Translations under genes and position numbers: made by a program
In this document: positions 61,307 through 64,000 of the stretch, in pieces
Layout: each line of letters starts with the position of its first letter
Numbering within the stretch: position 1 is the first letter of the stretch
NCBI RefSeq assembly: GCF_051851555.1
Contig: NZ_JBPDVH010000001.1
Span: 248,001-312,000, forward strand
Source of the DNA: Lonepinella sp051851555
Lineage (GTDB): Bacteria > Pseudomonadota > Gammaproteobacteria > Enterobacterales > Pasteurellaceae
Direction: 5' to 3'
DNA: 64,000 bases
Notes under the pieces: generated by a model
Seen by the model: only the letters and a program-made list of their open reading frames with translations
What the model was told of the DNA's origin: nothing
The model's database searches: none

Positions 61307-61861
61307 TTAATCGACAATCTCCACCTCAAAAACATGCTTACACAATCGATTCGCACATACAAAAGTGCGGTGCGTTTCGGTGGCTCTTTTTAAACTCGCC
61401 ACATTTCCACCGCAGTTTGGACAACTGACCTGATAAGGTTGGCTAGCTAAGGTAAATTTACAATGGGGAAATTGATTACAAGCATAAAACGTCTTACCCT
61501 GCCGCCCACGCCGAACCACTAATTCCCCTTTTCCACATTCAGGACAAACAAAAGATTGTTCAGGCTCATTTTGTTTTTCTTGCACAATAAAATGACAATC
61601 AGGATAACCACTACAGCCAATAAAAATACCGAAACTCCCTTGTTTCACTTGCAAAGGGCAACCACACTCGGGGCAAATTTCCGTTAATTGTTTTAAGATT
61701 TTATGTTCAGATTGAGCCTGCAAAGGTTTTAAATAATCACAGTTTGGATAAGCCGAACAGCCTAAAAACAGCCCTTTTTTACCTTGCCGAATATGTAATG
61801 GCGAACCGCATTGTGGGCAGGTTTCTGGTTGTTTGCGGTGTTGAAAAAGCGATTCGGTCAT
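61307..61861 (-). CDS. Topoisomerase-type zinc-ribbon protein, YrdD-like
   Basis: This 184-residue protein has four zinc-ribbon modules of the topoisomerase I C-terminal type. Each carries two cysteine pairs: CPQCGSPL with GCSAYPNC, CPECGCPL with GCSGYPDC, CPECGKGEL with ACNQFPHC, and CPNCGGNV with CANRLC. It should bind single-stranded DNA or RNA. No topoisomerase catalytic part is attached. The ATG at 61861 is chosen; a longer in-frame extension would be hydrophobic and unlike the family. Confidence 0.9.
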   Translation of the reverse strand: MTESLFQHRKQPETCPQCGSPLHIRQGKKGLFLGCSAYPNCDYLKPLQAQSEHKILKQLTEICPECGCPLQVKQGSFGIFIGCSGYPDCHFIVQEKQNEPEQSFVCPECGKGELVVRRGRQGKTFYACNQFPHCKFTLASQPYQVSCPNCGGNVASLKRATETHRTFVCANRLCKHVFEVEIVD

Positions 61862-61994
61862 GATGATAAGTAATATGGTTAAGATAATAAAAATCTTATA
61901 GCAAAATACAACATTGCACAACGACTAAAAATCAGCGTAAAATACTGACGCTCAGTGTCAGCGAATCTATCACCGCTCAAAAAGGATAATTTTC

Positions 61995-64000
61995 ATGAAT
62001 AAACAACAACTTGCCAATAAACTGTGGGCATCTGCGAATGATTTACGTGGGAAAATGGACGCCAGTGAATATAAAAATTATATTTTGGGTTTCCTTTTTT
62101 ATAAATTTCTGTCTGAACATCAAGAAAAACATTTACGCAAAGAATATGACACCACCACCAAAGAAGTTGAGGCAAGCGATATTGCCACCATTCAAGAAGA
62201 TTTAGGCTATTTTATTTTTGAGACGGATCTTTATGCCACTTGGGTGGAGAATATTAAAAACAAAAACTGGAAAATTTCCGCCGTCACTGATGCATTAAGC
62301 CATTTTAGAGAAAATATTAACGACAGCCAACGTGATGACTTTGAAGGCATTTTTGAAGATGTCAATCTCACATCAGAAAAACTTGGTAGCAACCCCGCAG
62401 AAAAAGAAACCGCCATTCGTCGCTTAATCATGTTATTAAATGAAATTAATATTAGTGATAGCAATCGAGAATATGACACGTTCGGCTTTATTTATGAATA
62501 TTTAATCGCACAATTCGCCATGGCATCAGGCAAGAAAGCGGGGGAATTCTATACGCCCCATGAAGTTTCTCGTATTATGGCGATGATTGTGGCAAATGAA
62601 TTACGGCACAAAGAACATTGTACGGTCTATGACCCAACCGCAGGATCGGGGTCATTACTGTTTGCTGTGGGGGATGAAACCAACCATGCTAAACATCATC
62701 ACAATATTAAATATTACGGACAAGAAAATAATTCCACCACCTACAATATTGCCAGAATGAACTTATTAATGCGAGGTGTAACACCAGCCAATATGGTATT
62801 ACGCAATGCCGATACGCTTAAAGAAGATTGGCCGAATGGTATTATTAGTGGTAAAAATGATCCGCTGTTTGTGGATTGTGTAGTGGCAAACCCACCGTAT
62901 TCTGCAAAATGGGATAATGCTGACGGACAATTAAAAGATCCACGCTTTCGGGATTATGGATTAGCCCCCGCAACTAAAGCGGATTATGCGTTCTTATTAC
63001 ACAGTTTATATCATTTAAAACAAGATGGGATCATGGCGATTGTGTTACCCCATGGCGTGTTATTTCGTGGTAATGAAGAAGAAAAAATTCGTACTGCCCT
63101 GCTTAAACGGGGTCAAATTGATGCCGTGATTGGCTTGCCAGCAGGTATTTTCACCAACACAGGCATTCCCACGATTATTTTAGTGTTGCGAAAAACCACG
63201 CAGTATAACAATGTATTATTTATTGATGCGTCGCAAGGTTTCCGCAAAGAAAAAAATTCCAACATCTTGCGTGAGCGTGATATTAAGAAAATTCTGGATA
63301 TTTATTTGAACCGTGCTGAACTTGATGGTTTTAGCCATATTGCCAGCTTAACCGAAATTGAGCAAAATCAATTTAACCTGAATATTCCACGCTATATCAC
63401 TCCGATCAATCAAACAGAAAGCCAAAATATTGACGCCCATTTAAAAGGGGGCATTCCAGAACAAGACATTGCTCATTTTGATCGGTTCTGGCAAGCCTTT
63501 CCAGCGTTAAAAGAAAAATTATTTCGCCCATTACGCCCGAAATTCGTCAGTTTAAATGTGGAGCCAGACGATATTTTTAATTGCATCTCACAAGACTGCG
63601 ATTATCAGACATTTATTACCCAAATGCACGCCAACATTGAACAATGGCAACAGAACGTCAAAAATCTGTTATTGGCAGAAACCGCATTAGATTCTGAACA
63701 AATCTTGTTAAGTTTTCAGCAATTAGAACAACAACTATTTGGCTATTTTGAACAATCCCATTTTACCGATCCTTATGAGGCCTATCAGTTATTTGTGGAT
63801 AGCTGGCGTCATCAAATTCAGCCCGATCTTGAGCTGATTGCCGAACATGATTTAGATTTTAGTTACGCAAAAGCGTTACAACCCAATATGATTATTAAAT
63901 CTGGCAAGGAAGTGCAAGACGGCAATGATGGCGTGCTTTTGCCTAAATCCCTGATTGCAGAAGCCTTTTTTAATGATGATGTGACGCTCTGTGCCGAACT
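61995..64000 (+). CDS. hsdM: Type I restriction-modification methyltransferase subunit HsdM (3' end outside window)
   Basis: HsdM is the adenine-N6 methyltransferase subunit of a type I restriction-modification system. The frame is open for 668 codons to the window end. It has an N-terminal HsdM_N helical domain (ANKLWASANDLRGKMDASEY), the SAM motif DPTAGSGSLL at about 213-222, the catalytic NPPY at 299-302 and GIFTNTGIPTIILVL. The Met at 61995 with AAAGGA upstream fits. The C-terminal part past residue 500 is long for HsdM and is cut off. hsdS and hsdR, if present, lie downstream. Confidence 0.94.
   Translation, partial: MNKQQLANKLWASANDLRGKMDASEYKNYILGFLFYKFLSEHQEKHLRKEYDTTTKEVEASDIATIQEDLGYFIFETDLYATWVENIKNKNWKISAVTDALSHFRENINDSQRDDFEGIFEDVNLTSEKLGSNPAEKETAIRRLIMLLNEINISDSNREYDTFGFIYEYLIAQFAMASGKKAGEFYTPHEVSRIMAMIVANELRHKEHCTVYDPTAGSGSLLFAVGDETNHAKHHHNIKYYGQENNSTTYNIARMNLLMRGVTPANMVLRNADTLKEDWPNGIISGKNDPLFVDCVVANPPYSAKWDNADGQLKDPRFRDYGLAPATKADYAFLLHSLYHLKQDGIMAIVLPHGVLFRGNEEEKIRTALLKRGQIDAVIGLPAGIFTNTGIPTIILVLRKTTQYNNVLFIDASQGFRKEKNSNILRERDIKKILDIYLNRAELDGFSHIASLTEIEQNQFNLNIPRYITPINQTESQNIDAHLKGGIPEQDIAHFDRFWQAFPALKEKLFRPLRPKFVSLNVEPDDIFNCISQDCDYQTFITQMHANIEQWQQNVKNLLLAETALDSEQILLSFQQLEQQLFGYFEQSHFTDPYEAYQLFVDSWRHQIQPDLELIAEHDLDFSYAKALQPNMIIKSGKEVQDGNDGVLLPKSLIAEAFFNDDVTLCAE

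Overview
This window comes from a gammaproteobacterium of the family Pasteurellaceae, most like Haemophilus or Aggregatibacter. Two things support this. The 9-base DNA uptake signal AAGTGCGGT (or its complement) occurs more than 40 times by eye, both inside genes and paired in terminators. The gene content also includes family hallmarks: oapA-oapB, a fused peroxiredoxin-glutaredoxin, an RNase T2, a PerM-like protein and an Mg-type HemB. The species cannot be fixed from the sequence alone.

Layout. 1-4.8 kb: the end of a molybdate ABC ATPase gene, murB, a glutathione transferase, lysA-lptM, an unrecognised overlapping gene pair, and cyaY. 4.8-13.5 kb: recQ, the PGdx/oxyR divergent pair with fabR, an MFS transporter, a vapBC toxin-antitoxin module, an ABC exporter and a TusA-like protein. 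13.8-24.2 kb: cyaA, narP, rnr, hemW-rdgB, pyrR, surA and rsmA. 24.2-29.9 kb: apaH, recO-rlmD-relA-dgkA. 29.9-36 kb: an O-antigen-ligase-like protein, pgk-fba, RNase T2, a YfhL ferredoxin and a YfiF-like methyltransferase. 36-42 kb: pssA and hemCDXY. 42-50.7 kb: arfA with an internal terminator, perM, efp/epmB, oapAB, hemB, tatABC and greB. 50.7-58.1 kb is the most accessory-like part: an orphan RelB/DinJ-type antitoxin, a structured intergenic stretch, rhuM, a YidE-type transporter, a YddA-type ABC protein, lpxH, a frameshifted unknown gene and a decayed IS256-family element. 58.1-64 kb: ydcH, slyX, fkpA, a YheO-like regulator, tusDCB, a YrdD-like zinc protein and the start of a type I restriction-modification locus (hsdM, cut by the window end).

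How the genes work together. Several pathways are grouped: heme synthesis (hemCDXY, hemB, hemW), EF-P with its lysine-modifying enzyme EpmB, peroxide defence (PGdx and OxyR), Tat export, translation rescue (arfA) and tRNA thiolation (tusDCB). Most genes are ordinary core genes.

The observations most worth checking are a recO gene with no AUG/GUG/UUG at its expected start, the terminator inside arfA, three families of palindromic or IS-derived intergenic repeats, the overlapping unknown pair at 3.8-4.3 kb, and the truncated modC. I did not find a clearly new multi-gene system. No tRNA, rRNA or CRISPR array was seen.
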